From assembly GCF_027922325.1 (NCBI RefSeq), contig NZ_BSFL01000002.1:434001-498000 (forward strand): a stretch of 64,000 nt of DNA. Reading direction: 5' to 3'. A program made the position numbers and the translations under genes. Positions 49,692 through 59,524 of this stretch are shown piece by piece (position 1 is the stretch's first letter; each line of letters opens with the position of its first letter). The stretch is from Methylopila turkensis. Lineage in GTDB: Bacteria; Pseudomonadota; Alphaproteobacteria; Rhizobiales; Methylopilaceae. The notes beneath the pieces are model-generated. The model worked only from the letters and a program-made list of their open reading frames with translations, was not told where the DNA came from and did not search any database.

Positions 49692-49730
49692 TTAATTCCG
49701 ATTTCCTGATTGTGACGATAAGCTGAACTT

Positions 49731-50651
49731 ATGACGAACCTGACGTTCAAGCAGTTCCGCTATTTCGAGGCGCTGGCGCGGCACGGTCATTTCGGACGCG
49801 CGGCCGAAGCCTGCGCGATCTCGCAGCCGGCTTTGTCGATGCAGATCAAGGCGCTGGAGGAGGAGCTCGGCGCGGCGCTGTTCGAGCGGGACCGGCGCCA
49901 GATCCGCCTGACGAGCTTCGGCGAGGAGATCGCCCGCCGCGCGCGCGAGATCATGCGCTCGCTCGACGAGCTGGAGGGCTACGCCCGCGCCTCCCGCGGC
50001 GGCTTGGTCGGCCGGCTGCGGATCGGCGTCATACCGACCATCGCCCCCTACCTGCTGCCGGGTCTGATCGCGGAGCTCACCCGGCTCTACGAAGGCCTCG
50101 ACCTGCACGTGCGCGAGACGCTGACGCCGCGTCTCGTCCAGGAGCTGAACGAGGGACGGCTCGACATGGCGATCGTCGCCCTGCCGGTGTCGGAGCCGTC
50201 GCTGGTCGAGGCATCGCTGTTCACCGAGGATTTCGTCCTGGTCCGTCCCCGCAGGGACGAGGGAAAGCCGGTGCCGAACCGCGAGGCGCTCAAGGAGATG
50301 AGGCTGCTGCTGCTCGAGGAAGGGCACTGCTTCCGCGATCAGGCGCTGTCGTTCTGCAACAGGAGCCCGCATGCGGCGCAGCCGCGCGACCTGCTGGACG
50401 CGAGCTCGCTGTCGACGCTCGTGCAGATGGTGGAGGCGGGGCTCGGCGTGACGCTGGTTCCCGAGATGGCGGTTGCGGTCGAGACTCGCTCGGCGTCGGT
50501 CTCGGTGGCGCGCTTCCGGACGCCGCCGCCCTCCCGCACCATCGGCATGGTCTGGCGCCGGACGAGCCCCCTCGCCCAGCAGCTGCTCCAGATCGCGGAC
50601 GTGGTGCGCGCCTCCGCAGCCGCGCTGCGCCCGTCCGGCGCGGCGGCCTGA
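49731..50651 (+). CDS. oxyR: LysR-type peroxide regulator OxyR
   Basis: A 306-residue LysR protein with N-terminal winged helix ('FKQFRYFEALARHGHFGRAA', 'EACAISQPALSMQIKALEEE'). The redox pair is conserved: Cys200 and Cys209 in 'EEGHCFRDQALSFC', nine residues apart as in E. coli OxyR (199/208). It should be oxidised by hydrogen peroxide and activate katG. The divergent katG-oxyR pair and the Cys spacing make the assignment secure. Confidence 0.95.
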   Translation: MTNLTFKQFRYFEALARHGHFGRAAEACAISQPALSMQIKALEEELGAALFERDRRQIRLTSFGEEIARRAREIMRSLDELEGYARASRGGLVGRLRIGVIPTIAPYLLPGLIAELTRLYEGLDLHVRETLTPRLVQELNEGRLDMAIVALPVSEPSLVEASLFTEDFVLVRPRRDEGKPVPNREALKEMRLLLLEEGHCFRDQALSFCNRSPHAAQPRDLLDASSLSTLVQMVEAGLGVTLVPEMAVAVETRSASVSVARFRTPPPSRTIGMVWRRTSPLAQQLLQIADVVRASAAALRPSGAAA

Positions 50652-50653
50652 TC

Positions 50654-51517
50654 TTACGCCCGGCTAAGCGGAAGCAGCTCGCGCCCGACGTCGTCGAGGC
50701 CGCGCGCGGCCAGCGCCGCGACGAGCTCCGGCGCGAGCGGACGGTCGGAGGTGAACAGCGCCGTCGCGCCGCTCGGGGCCGCGTCCGGGAACGGCCCGAC
50801 GAGCGCGGCCACCCGGCGCGCGATCGCAGGCGCGGGGTCGATCCACGCCACCGGCCACGGCGCGACGCGCGCGAGCCGATGCGCGAGCAACGGGAAATGC
50901 GTGCAGGCCAGCGCCACCACGTCGGTGCGCCGCCCGCCCGCCTCCACGAAGCAGGGCGCGATCTCGGCCGCGAGCGTGGCGTCGTCCACCGGCTCGCCGC
51001 GAAGCTCCGCCTCGGCGAAGCCGGCGAGCCGCGGCGCGCCGACGAGCGTCACCGCCACGTCGCCCGCGAAGGCCTCGATCATCGCCTTGGTGTGCTCGCG
51101 GCGGACGGTTCCGGGCGTGGCGAGGATCGTCACGAGGCCGGACCGGCTGGCGGCGACCGCGGGCTTCACCGCCGGCACCGTGCCGACGAATGGCGTCCGG
51201 AACCGGGCGCGCAGGCTCGGCAGCGCGATCGTGGACGCCGTGTTGCAGGCGACGACGACGAGATCGGGCGCCGCGCGCGCGATCAGGCGCTCCATCACCG
51301 CGACGACGCGCTCGGCGAGCCGCACATCGTCCAGCGCGCCATAGGGAAACGCGGCGTCGTCCGCAGCGTAGACGTAAGCCGCGCCCGGCAGCGCGGCGCG
51401 CAGCGCGGCGAGCACCGTCAGGCCGCCGAGCCCCGAATCGAACGCCAGAATTTTCGGAGCCCGGCCGAGCGGCGCCAACGTCGCGCTCGACAATCCCGCA
51501 AACAGATCCACGCCCAT
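50654..51517 (-). CDS. murI: Glutamate racemase
   Basis: MurI makes D-glutamate for peptidoglycan. The 287-residue protein has 'ILAFDSGLGGLTVLAAL', Cys91 in 'VVVACNTASTIALPSL' and Cys205 in 'VALACTHFPLL', the two-base cysteine mechanism. A 10-20 residue N-terminal extension before the conserved core is present; a later start is conceivable. Its 3' end is 2 bases from the oxyR stop (convergent). Confidence 0.94.
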   Translation of the reverse strand: MGVDLFAGLSSATLAPLGRAPKILAFDSGLGGLTVLAALRAALPGAAYVYAADDAAFPYGALDDVRLAERVVAVMERLIARAAPDLVVVACNTASTIALPSLRARFRTPFVGTVPAVKPAVAASRSGLVTILATPGTVRREHTKAMIEAFAGDVAVTLVGAPRLAGFAEAELRGEPVDDATLAAEIAPCFVEAGGRRTDVVALACTHFPLLAHRLARVAPWPVAWIDPAPAIARRVAALVGPFPDAAPSGATALFTSDRPLAPELVAALAARGLDDVGRELLPLSRA

Positions 51518-51642
51518 CCCGCGCCGCGACCGTTCAATGCCACTCGCCCGATTGAAGCGCCGGGATAGTTACCGAATCGTGGCGAAGCCCGGTCGAAGCC
51601 GCGCTTTGTCGCGGGCCGCGCCGCGGCGGCGACGGCGTGAGG

Positions 51643-52659
51643 TCAGCCGAACCGCCCGCGCCAGCCGGGCTGCGCGCCCGGAAACGGCAGCGGCGTCGCC
51701 TCGTAGACCCCGCGGGCGACCGCGCGGGCGAGCGTCATCGCGGCGACATGGCCGATCGTCGCGAGCGCCGCGACGCGGTCCCCACCGAGCCCGACCCGCT
51801 CGGTCGAGGCCGCGAACACCACGTCGCCGTCGAGCGGCGTGTGCACCGGAACCAGCGCGCGGGCGAGCCCGTCCTGCGCCATCACCGCGAGGGTCCGCAC
51901 CTCGGTCTTCGTCAGAACGGCGTCCGTCGCCACGAAGGCCAGCGTGGTGTGCGCGCCGGCCTGCGGTTTCGCGGGCGGAAACCACGCTTCCGGCGGCGTG
52001 ATCCGCGGGAGCCCAAGCCCGCCGAACTCCGCCCCGATCTCGAACGGCGCCGCCCAGAATTCGGGCGCGTCGCCGACGGTCGCCGATCCCAGCGCGTTGA
52101 CCGCCACGAGCGCGCCCACGGTCACGCCGAGATCGCCGATGACGCTCGACGCGGTTCCGACGCCGCCCTTCAGCGTCGCTGTCCGCGCGCCGAGGCCGGC
52201 GCCGACGGAGCCGAGCGCGAAGCGGGTCTCGGCCGCCTCCGTCGCGGCGAAGCCGAGCTCGCGATAAGGAGGGTAGCGGCCCCAGGCCTTGTCGCCGCCG
52301 TTCAGCAGGTCGAACAGGATCGCGGCCGGCACGATCGGCGCGCGCGCCGCGCCCACTTGAAAGCCGCGGCCGGCTTCGGCGAGCGCCGCCGTCACGCCGG
52401 ACGCCGCGTCGAGGCCGAACACCGAGCCGCCCGAAAGGCACAGCGCGTCGATGCGCTGGACCGTGCGCTCGGGCGCCAGCAGCTCGGTCTCGCGCACGCC
52501 CGGGCCGCCGCCGCGGACGTCGACGGAGGCGATCGCAGGCTGGTCGAACAGCACGACCGTGACGCCGGAGGCGAGCGCCGCGTCGTCGGCGTGTCCGACG
52601 CGCAGGCCGGCCACGTCGGTGACCGCGTTGAGGGGACCTGGGATCAGCGCAGACGTCAT
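51643..52659 (-). CDS. P1 family peptidase (DmpA-like aminopeptidase)
   Basis: The 338-residue protein matches self-processing S58/P1 Ntn-type hydrolases: 'NAVTDVAGLRVGHADDAALA' at the start, 'ALCLSGGSVFGLDAASGVTA', 'AAILFDLLNGGDKAWGRYPP' and 'LKGGVGTASSVIGDLGVTVG', the last lying around the autoprocessing site. These enzymes cleave N-terminal residues or beta-amino acids. No neighbours suggest a specific substrate. It is 21 bases after the SleB-type hydrolase on the map and on the same strand. Confidence 0.87.
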   Translation of the reverse strand: MTSALIPGPLNAVTDVAGLRVGHADDAALASGVTVVLFDQPAIASVDVRGGGPGVRETELLAPERTVQRIDALCLSGGSVFGLDAASGVTAALAEAGRGFQVGAARAPIVPAAILFDLLNGGDKAWGRYPPYRELGFAATEAAETRFALGSVGAGLGARTATLKGGVGTASSVIGDLGVTVGALVAVNALGSATVGDAPEFWAAPFEIGAEFGGLGLPRITPPEAWFPPAKPQAGAHTTLAFVATDAVLTKTEVRTLAVMAQDGLARALVPVHTPLDGDVVFAASTERVGLGGDRVAALATIGHVAAMTLARAVARGVYEATPLPFPGAQPGWRGRFG

Positions 52660-52680
52660 GCCGCGAAGCCTAGCACGCCG

Positions 52681-54138
52681 TCAGGCGGCGTCCTCCGGCG
52701 GCGTGTGCCAGCGCACGCGGTAGAAGATGTGGAGGCCGATCGCGTCGAGCTTGACCATGTCGCGGATCCAGCGCGGACGGACATAGGTCGCGTGGTAATG
52801 CGTCGCGTCGCCGACCTCGGGCAGCCAGGCGCCGCCCTGCGTCACGTCGCGGGCGACGCGCTCGGCGATCTCCCAGGCGCGGGCGTTGTTCACGCGGTCC
52901 GGGATGCGGTCGCAGGCGAAGGAGAACTGGCACGCGTTGCGCCGGTGCTTGTTCTGGTAGACGACGCCGCAGATCGTGTCGGGATAGTAGCCCGATCGCA
53001 CCCGGTTCATGACGACCTGCGCCACCGCGTACTGGCCGGTGACCGGCTCGCCGCGCGCCTCGAAATAGATCGCCTCGGCGAGGCACTGCTCGGCGCGGGG
53101 GAGTTGATCCTCGGGGATGAACAGCCGGCGCGACAGCCGGGTCTCGATGCGGCCGGCGCCCTCGATGTCGCCGCGCAGCGCCGTCGTCGCGCCGCCCGGC
53201 GCGGCGTCGGTCGCGGGCGTGAAGGCGACCTGCGTGACCGCGCCGGTCGCGGGCGTGGCTCCGGCCTGGTGCGGCGCCACCGGAAGCGCCGCGACGGCGA
53301 GCGGGGTCTCCGCGGTGGGCGTGGTCGTGACCGGCATGCGGCCGCCGGCGAGGTAAAGCACGGACGGGGTCGAGCCGTCGTGGTTGGCGCCGGACTCGCG
53401 CGGCGTCATGGCGAGGCGGGTGACGGCCGCCTCTTCGGACGCGGCCGCGTCGGCGTAGGCGCTGTCGGCGAGCGCCCCCTCCTGCGGCGCGGCCTCGGCC
53501 GCCTTCGAAGGCGCCTTGGCCGGCTCCGGCGACGGAAGATCGAAGGCGAGCGCGCCGTCGGACGGAACGGTGCGCGCCACGTCGCCCATCTGCGGCAGCG
53601 TCGCGAGCGCGCCGCGCCGGTCGGGCCGCATCAGGTCGCCGAGCGCCGGCAGGGTGGCGAGCGCGTCCGGCGCCGCGCGGCGCGGCGCGGCGTCGAGTTG
53701 GAACGGCTTCACGGCATGGATCGGCTGCAGGTCGCCCTTGGTCGTCCGGTCGACGAACGGGTCGAGCGCCGCGGGGTCAGGAGCCGGGTCCGCCCGCTCC
53801 ATCAGCACGAGATTGTCGCCGGCGCCGCGCGCGCTCAGCGCGAAGCCCGGACCGTGGCCGGCGCCGAACAGGTCCGCCGCCTCGAGCGACACGACGTCGA
53901 GGCCGCCGAGCGGCTCGACCACGAGGAAGGCGCCCTCGCCCCGGCTGCGGCCGTCGCGGCCATCGCGGCCGTCGATCAGGCTGAGCGCGTCCTGGCGCGC
54001 GATCGAGGTGGTCGCGAACACGAGCGCGGTCCCGGCGAGCGCGAGGCGCAGCAGCGAGGGGCGCAGGCGCAGGCGGCGGGACGGGCGGCGCACGGAACCG
54101 GAGCGCTTCGTCTGTCCCGCTCGCACCATCGACGCCAC
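52681..54138 (-). CDS. SleB-type cell wall hydrolase with N-terminal anchor
   Basis: The 485-residue protein has a basic N-terminus and one hydrophobic helix (about residues 28-46), a long low-complexity middle rich in Ala/Pro/Thr, and a C-terminal Hydrolase_2 domain from about residue 340 ('EQCLAEAIYFEARGEPVTGQ', 'YAVAQVVMNRVRSGYYPDTI', 'ACQFSFACDR'). The conserved Glu of 'YFEARGE' is the likely catalytic residue. It probably remodels peptidoglycan in the periplasm. The family is common in Rhizobiales. Confidence 0.9.
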   Translation of the reverse strand: MASMVRAGQTKRSGSVRRPSRRLRLRPSLLRLALAGTALVFATTSIARQDALSLIDGRDGRDGRSRGEGAFLVVEPLGGLDVVSLEAADLFGAGHGPGFALSARGAGDNLVLMERADPAPDPAALDPFVDRTTKGDLQPIHAVKPFQLDAAPRRAAPDALATLPALGDLMRPDRRGALATLPQMGDVARTVPSDGALAFDLPSPEPAKAPSKAAEAAPQEGALADSAYADAAASEEAAVTRLAMTPRESGANHDGSTPSVLYLAGGRMPVTTTPTAETPLAVAALPVAPHQAGATPATGAVTQVAFTPATDAAPGGATTALRGDIEGAGRIETRLSRRLFIPEDQLPRAEQCLAEAIYFEARGEPVTGQYAVAQVVMNRVRSGYYPDTICGVVYQNKHRRNACQFSFACDRIPDRVNNARAWEIAERVARDVTQGGAWLPEVGDATHYHATYVRPRWIRDMVKLDAIGLHIFYRVRWHTPPEDAA

Positions 54139-54235
54139 CCTGAACGCGCCAGCCGGAGCGGCGCGCGAACGGCCGTCCCGGCGTGGTCAGATCCACACAC
54201 AGGTATGGTTGTCGCGTTTTAACCTTGAGGAGCGG

Positions 54236-55186
54236 TTAACGCGGGCCCGCGAGCCGGGCGGACAGCTCGGCGGCAGCCTTCGCCTCGCGCATGGCGGGGC
54301 CGCCGGAGAGCCCGGCCAGGATGGGCCCTGCGGCCGCGAGGCCGGCGGTTCCGAACCGTCCCTTCAGCGCCGCCTTCAGACGCGCCTCGCTCTGCGCCGC
54401 GCGGCGCTGCGCCCGCCGGTCGCCCTCGCGCAGGAAGGCCGCGTGCTCCTCGATCAGGGCCACGAGGCTGTCGAGCCCCTCGCCGGTCTCGGATGACACC
54501 AGGGTCACCGGCGCTCGCCAGGCGTCCCGGCCGGGGCTCGCGAGCGTTAGCGCGGATTCGAGGTCGTCGCGCGCCCGGAACGCCGGCGCGCCGAGATCGG
54601 CCTTGGTCACGGCGACCACGTCCGGCAGCTCCATGACGCCGGCCTTGATGAACTGCAGCGCGTCGCCGGACGCCGGCTGCACCGCGAGCAGGATCGTGTC
54701 GGCGACCAACGCCACGTCGGCCTCGGACTGGCCGACGCCGACGGTCTCGACGATGACCCGGTCGAACAGGGCGCGCAGCAGCAGCACGCCGCCGAAGGCG
54801 AGGTCCGACAGGCCGCCGAGCCGGTCGCGCGCCGCGAGCGAGCGCACGAACACGTCGCGGTCGTCCGGATCGGTCGGGATGCGGGCGCGGTCGCCGAGCA
54901 ACGCGCCGCCGGAGCGCATCGACGACGGATCGACCGCGATCACCCCGACGCTCATGCCGCGGCCGCGGAACGCCCGCACCAGCGCGCCGGTCAGGGTCGA
55001 CTTGCCGACGCCGGGCGGGCCGGTGAGCCCGAGCACGTCGCCCTTCGGTTCGGCTTCCGCCGCGTCGAGCAGCGCCGCCGCCTCCTCCGTGCCCGCGGAA
55101 CGTTCGAGCCGCGCCAGAGCGCGGGCGAGGCCGGCCTTGCCGGAGGTCCTGAGCGAGGCGAGATCGGGGAAGGAAGGCGTGCTCAC
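54236..55186 (-). CDS. meaB: MeaB/ArgK-family GTPase
   Basis: A 316-residue G3E GTPase. P-loop 'LTGPPGVGKSTLTGALV' (residues 54-70), 'VGVIAVDPSSMRSGGALLGD' and 'FDRVIVETVGVGQSEADVAL' are diagnostic of MeaB, which protects and reloads methylmalonyl-CoA mutase with adenosylcobalamin. In methylotrophs it serves the ethylmalonyl-CoA pathway. No mutase gene is adjacent here. The order is MeaB upstream of the SleB hydrolase on the minus strand, 97 bases apart. Confidence 0.92.
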   Translation of the reverse strand: MSTPSFPDLASLRTSGKAGLARALARLERSAGTEEAAALLDAAEAEPKGDVLGLTGPPGVGKSTLTGALVRAFRGRGMSVGVIAVDPSSMRSGGALLGDRARIPTDPDDRDVFVRSLAARDRLGGLSDLAFGGVLLLRALFDRVIVETVGVGQSEADVALVADTILLAVQPASGDALQFIKAGVMELPDVVAVTKADLGAPAFRARDDLESALTLASPGRDAWRAPVTLVSSETGEGLDSLVALIEEHAAFLREGDRRAQRRAAQSEARLKAALKGRFGTAGLAAAGPILAGLSGGPAMREAKAAAELSARLAGPR

Positions 55187-55352
55187 GAGGACCGGGACAC
55201 CTGCGGGAAGGATGAAGCTCGGCCTCCGTCTCGCACGATTTCCGCCGCGACGCGACGCGCCTTAAGTCACGTCTCCCGCCACCCGTAACGTGGCGGCGGC
55301 GCGCCGCGTAACCTACATCGACACGAACCCGCGGAAGCCCGAAAGGCCCCCC

Positions 55353-55754
55353 ATGCTCGACGAAACCTACGAGGTCACCCGCACGGACGCGGAGTGGCGC
55401 GCGCTGCTCAGCCCGGAGCAGTACCAGGTCATGCGCCGGCACGGCACCGAGCGCCCCGGCTCCTGCGCGCTCTTACGCGAGAAGCGCGCCGGCGTGTTCG
55501 AATGCGCCGGCTGCGGGCAGCCGCTGTTCCGCTCGGGCGACAAGTTCGAGAGCGGCACCGGCTGGCCGAGCTTCGACGCGCCGCTCGAGGGCGCGTTGGG
55601 CGAGACCGTCGACCGCGCCTACGGCATGGTGCGCACCGAGGTGCACTGCGCGCGCTGCGGCAGCCACATGGGCCACGTGTTCCCGGACGGCCCGCCGCCG
55701 ACCGGCCTCCGCTACTGCATCAACGGCGTGGCGCTGAACTTCCAGCCGGAGTGA
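55353..55754 (+). CDS. msrB: Peptide-methionine (R)-S-oxide reductase MsrB
   Basis: MsrB repairs oxidised methionine. The conserved start is the ATG at 55353, giving 133 residues. Zinc ligands Cys51, Cys54, Cys99 and Cys102 are present, with the substrate site 'SGTGWPSF' and catalytic Cys122 in '[11 protein letters not shown]'. It converges on the PQQ-type dehydrogenase gene and their coding ends overlap by 35 bases. It belongs to the redox-defence theme with katG and egtBD. Confidence 0.95.
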   Translation: MLDETYEVTRTDAEWRALLSPEQYQVMRRHGTERPGSCALLREKRAGVFECAGCGQPLFRSGDKFESGTGWPSFDAPLEGALGETVDRAYGMVRTEVHCARCGSHMGHVFPDGPPPTGLRYCINGVALNFQPE

Positions 55755-56973
55755 CCGCGGCCGGCTCGGGGCCGACATAGCTCACCCGGTAGATCGCGCC
55801 GTTGTGGTCGTCGGAGACCAGCAGCGAGCCGTCCTTCATGACGTGGATGTCGACGGGGCGCCCGACATACTCGTTGTCCTGCACGAAGCCGGTCAGGAAC
55901 GGCTCCACGCTGATCACCCGGCCGCGGGCGTCGCGCAGCGCCACGGCGACGTCCGCGTCCTTGCGGGTGCGGTTCCACGGCCCGTGCCGGGCGACGAAGA
56001 TCGCGTGCGCATAGGCCGGCGGGAACATCCGCCCCTGGTAGAACCGCATGCCGAGCGGCGCCATGTGCGGCCCGAGCAGCGCCGCCGGACGGCTGAACTC
56101 GTCGCAGGAGCGGCCCCAGCCGAGCTCGGGGTCGGTCATGATCCCGGAGTGGCAGTAGGGGAAGCCGAAGTGCTGGCCCGGCTTCGTGACGTGGTTCAGC
56201 TCGTCGGAGGGCATGTCCTCCGACAGCCAGTCGCGCTGGTTGTCCGTGAACCAGAGATCGCCCGTCACGGGGTCGAAGTCGAAGCCGACGCTGGTGCGCA
56301 CGCCGTCCGCGACCGTCTCGACGCCGGAGCCGTCGAGGTTCATGCGGATGATCCGGCCCTGCTCCGGGCCGGGGGCGCAGGCGTTGCAGGGCGCGTTGAC
56401 CGAGACGTAGAGCTTGCCGTCCGGCCCGACCCGCAGCGACTTCCAGCTGTGCTGGCCGCCGGGAGGAAAGCGGTCGTAAATCACCGTCGGCGGTCCGGGG
56501 TCGTCGAGGCGATCCTCGATGCGGTCGAAGCGCAGGATCCGCTGCGGCGTCGCCACATAGAGCGCGCCGTCGTGGAACTCGATCCCGTTCGGCAGCGGCG
56601 TGTCGTCGAGCGCCACCTTGAGCTCGCGGCCGCCGCCCGGCTTCGGCGCCAGCGCGTAGACCCGGTTCGCCACGAACAGGCTCGACACGAAGATCGTGCC
56701 GCGGTCGCCCTCGCGGATCATGCGCGCGTCCAGCACGTCGCTCGCGAAGGTCTCCACCTTGAAGCCGGGCGGGGCGCGCAGCCGCGGCGTCGGAAGCTCC
56801 TCGGCCGGCGTCGGGGCGGGAAAGGCCGCGACCGGCGCCATCCGACGCGCGGCCTCGCTTCCGGGACGCCCGATCGACCAGAAGTCCTCGGTCGCCGTCG
56901 CGGCGAGCGCCGTCCCGCCGATCAGGGCGGCGGCGATCGCAGCGAAGAGCGCTCTCGGAAAGACACGTGGCAT
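55720..56973 (-). CDS. Secreted PQQ-dependent sugar dehydrogenase family protein
   Basis: The 417-residue protein has a signal peptide ('[20 protein letters not shown]', cleavage near ALAA), then a six-bladed soluble-glucose-dehydrogenase/sorbosone-dehydrogenase propeller: '[20 protein letters not shown]', '[20 protein letters not shown]', '[18 protein letters not shown]' and '[16 protein letters not shown]'. A Cys-containing loop '[17 protein letters not shown]' fits the L-sorbosone dehydrogenase subgroup. It is periplasmic; no cytochrome partner is adjacent. Its 3' end overlaps msrB by 35 bases. Confidence 0.87.
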   Translation of the reverse strand: MPRVFPRALFAAIAAALIGGTALAATATEDFWSIGRPGSEAARRMAPVAAFPAPTPAEELPTPRLRAPPGFKVETFASDVLDARMIREGDRGTIFVSSLFVANRVYALAPKPGGGRELKVALDDTPLPNGIEFHDGALYVATPQRILRFDRIEDRLDDPGPPTVIYDRFPPGGQHSWKSLRVGPDGKLYVSVNAPCNACAPGPEQGRIIRMNLDGSGVETVADGVRTSVGFDFDPVTGDLWFTDNQRDWLSEDMPSDELNHVTKPGQHFGFPYCHSGIMTDPELGWGRSCDEFSRPAALLGPHMAPLGMRFYQGRMFPPAYAHAIFVARHGPWNRTRKDADVAVALRDARGRVISVEPFLTGFVQDNEYVGRPVDIHVMKDGSLLVSDDHNGAIYRVSYVGPEPAAVTPAGSSAPRR

Positions 56974-57155
56974 GGACCGACCCCGGCGCCTCGACCGCGT
57001 CGGCGCGCGAAACGTGCGCTGAAGCTAAGGCCGACCCTGCGCGTCGCCAAGCCGCCGAAGGTCGAGCGACGCGCGGAACCCGGGAACGCCGGCCGCCGTC
57101 GTTCGTTGACGTACGACGTCGCCGACGCGTCGCCGCCTGCCCGAAAGGACGCTGC

Positions 57156-58424
57156 ATGAATCCGACACTCGCGCGCGCCGTCCCCGCGCCCAGCCCGGCG
57201 CTCGCGCTGTTCGCCTCGGTCCGCGCGCACAGCGCCCATCTCGCCGCCCCGCTCGGCGACGCCGACGCGACGGTGCAGTCGATGCCCGACGCGAGCCCCG
57301 CGAAATGGCACCTCGCGCACACGACCTGGTTCTTCGAGGCGATGGTGCTGGAGCGTTTCGCGCCCGGCTACGCGCCCTATTCGCCGAGCTTCAGCTACCT
57401 CTTCAACTCCTATTACGAGACCCTCGGCCCGCGCCAGCCGCGACCGCGGCGCGGCATGATCACCCGCCCGTCGCTCGACGAGATCATGGCCTATCGCGCC
57501 CATGTGGACGCCGCGATCGAGCGCCTGCTGGCCGCGGGCGCGTCCCCGGAGGCGGAGGAGATGGTGGAGCTCGGCTGCCACCACGAACAGCAGCACCAGG
57601 AGCTCTTGCTCACCGACATCCTGCATCTCTTCGCCCAGAACCCGCTTCATCCGGCCTATCGCGAGCCGGCGCCGGCCGCGGTCGGCCATGAGGCGCCGGA
57701 GGCCGCCTGGATCGGCTTCGAGGGCGGGATCGTCGAGATCGGCCATGACGGCGCCGGCTTCGGCTACGACTGCGAGGGTCCGCGCCACCGGACGCTGATC
57801 GAACCGTTCCGGCTCTCCGACCGGCTCGTCACCAACGCCGAGTGGCTCGCCTTCGTCGAGGCCGGCGGCTACCGCGACCCGCTGCTCTGGCTGTCTGAGG
57901 GCTGGGCGCAGGTCAACGCCGAAGGCTGGGCGCACCCGCTCTACTGGCTGGAGCGCGACGGCCTCTGGTGGAGCATGACGCTGAACGGCCTGCAGCCGCT
58001 CGATCCGGCGGCGCCGGTCGCCCATGTCAGCTATTTCGAGGCCGACGCCTTCGCGGCATGGGCGGGCGCGCGCCTCCCCACCGAGGCGGAATGGGAGCAC
58101 GCGGCGACCAGCCTCGGCGCGCTGCCGCCCCAGACGCCCGACGCGCGGCTGCGGCCGAAGCCGGCGGAGGACGCGCCCGGCCTCAAGCAGATGTTTGGCG
58201 AGGTCTGGCAATGGACCCGCAGTCCGTTCACGCCCTACCCGCGCTTCGCCAAGGCCGAGGGCGCCGTCGGCGAATACAACGGCAAGTTCATGTGCGGCCA
58301 GTTCGTGCTGCGCGGCTCCTCGCTCGCCACCCCGCCCGGCCACGCCCGGGCGAGCTATCGCAACTTCTTCCAGCCCGACAAGCGGTGGCAGTTCTCCGGA
58401 CTGCGCCTCGCCGAGGACGCCTGA
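57156..58424 (+). CDS. egtB: Ergothioneine biosynthesis protein EgtB
   Basis: EgtB is the non-haem iron sulfoxide synthase that joins a thiol donor to hercynine. The ATG at 57156 gives 422 residues. The N-terminal DinB-like domain supplies the iron ligands (His in 'WHLAHTTWFFE' and the HxxxH pair His143/His147 in 'GCHHEQQHQELL'); the C-terminal part is an FGE-sulfatase fold ('LPTEAEWEHAATSLG', 'FMCGQFVLRGSSLATP'). It overlaps egtD by one base (TGATG). No egtC or egtA is present, so the thiol donor may be cysteine rather than gamma-glutamylcysteine. Confidence 0.94.
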   Translation: MNPTLARAVPAPSPALALFASVRAHSAHLAAPLGDADATVQSMPDASPAKWHLAHTTWFFEAMVLERFAPGYAPYSPSFSYLFNSYYETLGPRQPRPRRGMITRPSLDEIMAYRAHVDAAIERLLAAGASPEAEEMVELGCHHEQQHQELLLTDILHLFAQNPLHPAYREPAPAAVGHEAPEAAWIGFEGGIVEIGHDGAGFGYDCEGPRHRTLIEPFRLSDRLVTNAEWLAFVEAGGYRDPLLWLSEGWAQVNAEGWAHPLYWLERDGLWWSMTLNGLQPLDPAAPVAHVSYFEADAFAAWAGARLPTEAEWEHAATSLGALPPQTPDARLRPKPAEDAPGLKQMFGEVWQWTRSPFTPYPRFAKAEGAVGEYNGKFMCGQFVLRGSSLATPPGHARASYRNFFQPDKRWQFSGLRLAEDA

Positions 58425-59389
58425 TGCTCGACAGACCGAACCCCGCCGCCGCCCAGCGCGAGGCCTTCCGCGCCGACGTGATCGAGGGCCTGTCCCGCCC
58501 GACCAGGACGCTGCCGAGCCGCTGGCTCTACGACGACCGCGGCTCCGAGCTGTTCGAGGCGATCACGCGGCTGCCGGAATACTATCCGACCCGGACCGAG
58601 ACCAGCATCCTGATGGAGCAGGCTGAGGCGATGGCCGCCTTCTGCGGGCCGCGCGTCACCCTGATCGAATACGGCGCCGGCGCGAGCCTGAAGACCGAGA
58701 TCCTTATCGCGGCCCTCGCCGAGCCCGCGGTCTACGCGCCGGTCGACATCGCCGGCGACTTCCTGCTCGCCGCGGCCGCCCGCGTCGAAAGCCGGTTCCC
58801 CTGGCTCGAGATCCGCCCGGTGGTCGCCGATTTCACCGCCGACTTCGAGCTGCCGCGCGGGCTGCCGGCGCTGAACCGGCGGGTCGGCTTCTTTCCCGGC
58901 TCCACCATCGGCAACCTCACGCCGCACGAGGCGGTCGCCTTCCTCGACCGCATGCGCGGCCATGTGGACGGAACGGACGCCGGCGAGGCCGGCCGCGCCA
59001 TCGTCGGCGTCGACCTCGTGAAGGACCTCGAGACCCTTCTTGCGGCCTATGACGACGCGGCCGGCGTGACGGCCGCCTTCAACCTCAACCTGCTCGCCCG
59101 CGTGGTCCGCGAGCTCGGCGCCGAGGCGGACCTCGACGGCTTCGCGCATGAGGCGCGCTGGAACGCGGCCGAAAGCGCGGTCGAGATGCATCTCGTCGCG
59201 ACATCGGCGCAGGAGATCCGGCTCGACGGCGAGATCTTCCGCTTCCGCGCCGGCGAGACCATCCACACCGAAAGCTCGCGCAAGCACACGGTCGAGGGCT
59301 TCGGGCGCCTCGCCGCCGCCGCCGGCTGGGACCTCGGCGAGGTCTGGACCGACGCCGACGAGGCCTTCGCCGTCGCCGGGCTCGTCTGA
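58424..59389 (+). CDS. egtD: L-histidine N(alpha)-methyltransferase EgtD
   Basis: EgtD trimethylates histidine to hercynine, the first step of ergothioneine synthesis. The 321-residue protein has 'LPSRWLYDDRGSELFEAITR', 'TLIEYGAGASLKTEIL', 'VGFFPGSTIGNLTPHEAVAF' and 'IHTESSRKHTVEGFGRLA', all diagnostic of EgtD. It starts inside the egtB stop and is the second gene of a two-gene unit. Ergothioneine is an antioxidant typical of Methylobacterium and related genera. Confidence 0.95.
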   Translation: MLDRPNPAAAQREAFRADVIEGLSRPTRTLPSRWLYDDRGSELFEAITRLPEYYPTRTETSILMEQAEAMAAFCGPRVTLIEYGAGASLKTEILIAALAEPAVYAPVDIAGDFLLAAAARVESRFPWLEIRPVVADFTADFELPRGLPALNRRVGFFPGSTIGNLTPHEAVAFLDRMRGHVDGTDAGEAGRAIVGVDLVKDLETLLAAYDDAAGVTAAFNLNLLARVVRELGAEADLDGFAHEARWNAAESAVEMHLVATSAQEIRLDGEIFRFRAGETIHTESSRKHTVEGFGRLAAAAGWDLGEVWTDADEAFAVAGLV

Positions 59390-59524
59390 GCTCCTTCTCC
59401 GGCCGCCCCCATCCGACTTCGGGAGGGGGTGGCTGATCCGCACGCGGCGTGGCAAACGTAAGCGGCTTATAAGAAGGAGCGGCCGCGCGACGCACGCGGC
59501 GCCCGACGAGGAGAGGGTTGTTTC

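Noticed and set aside
51637..54222. 861-codon plus-strand frame
   Set aside because: Antisense to the P1 peptidase and SleB-type hydrolase genes; no domain visible.
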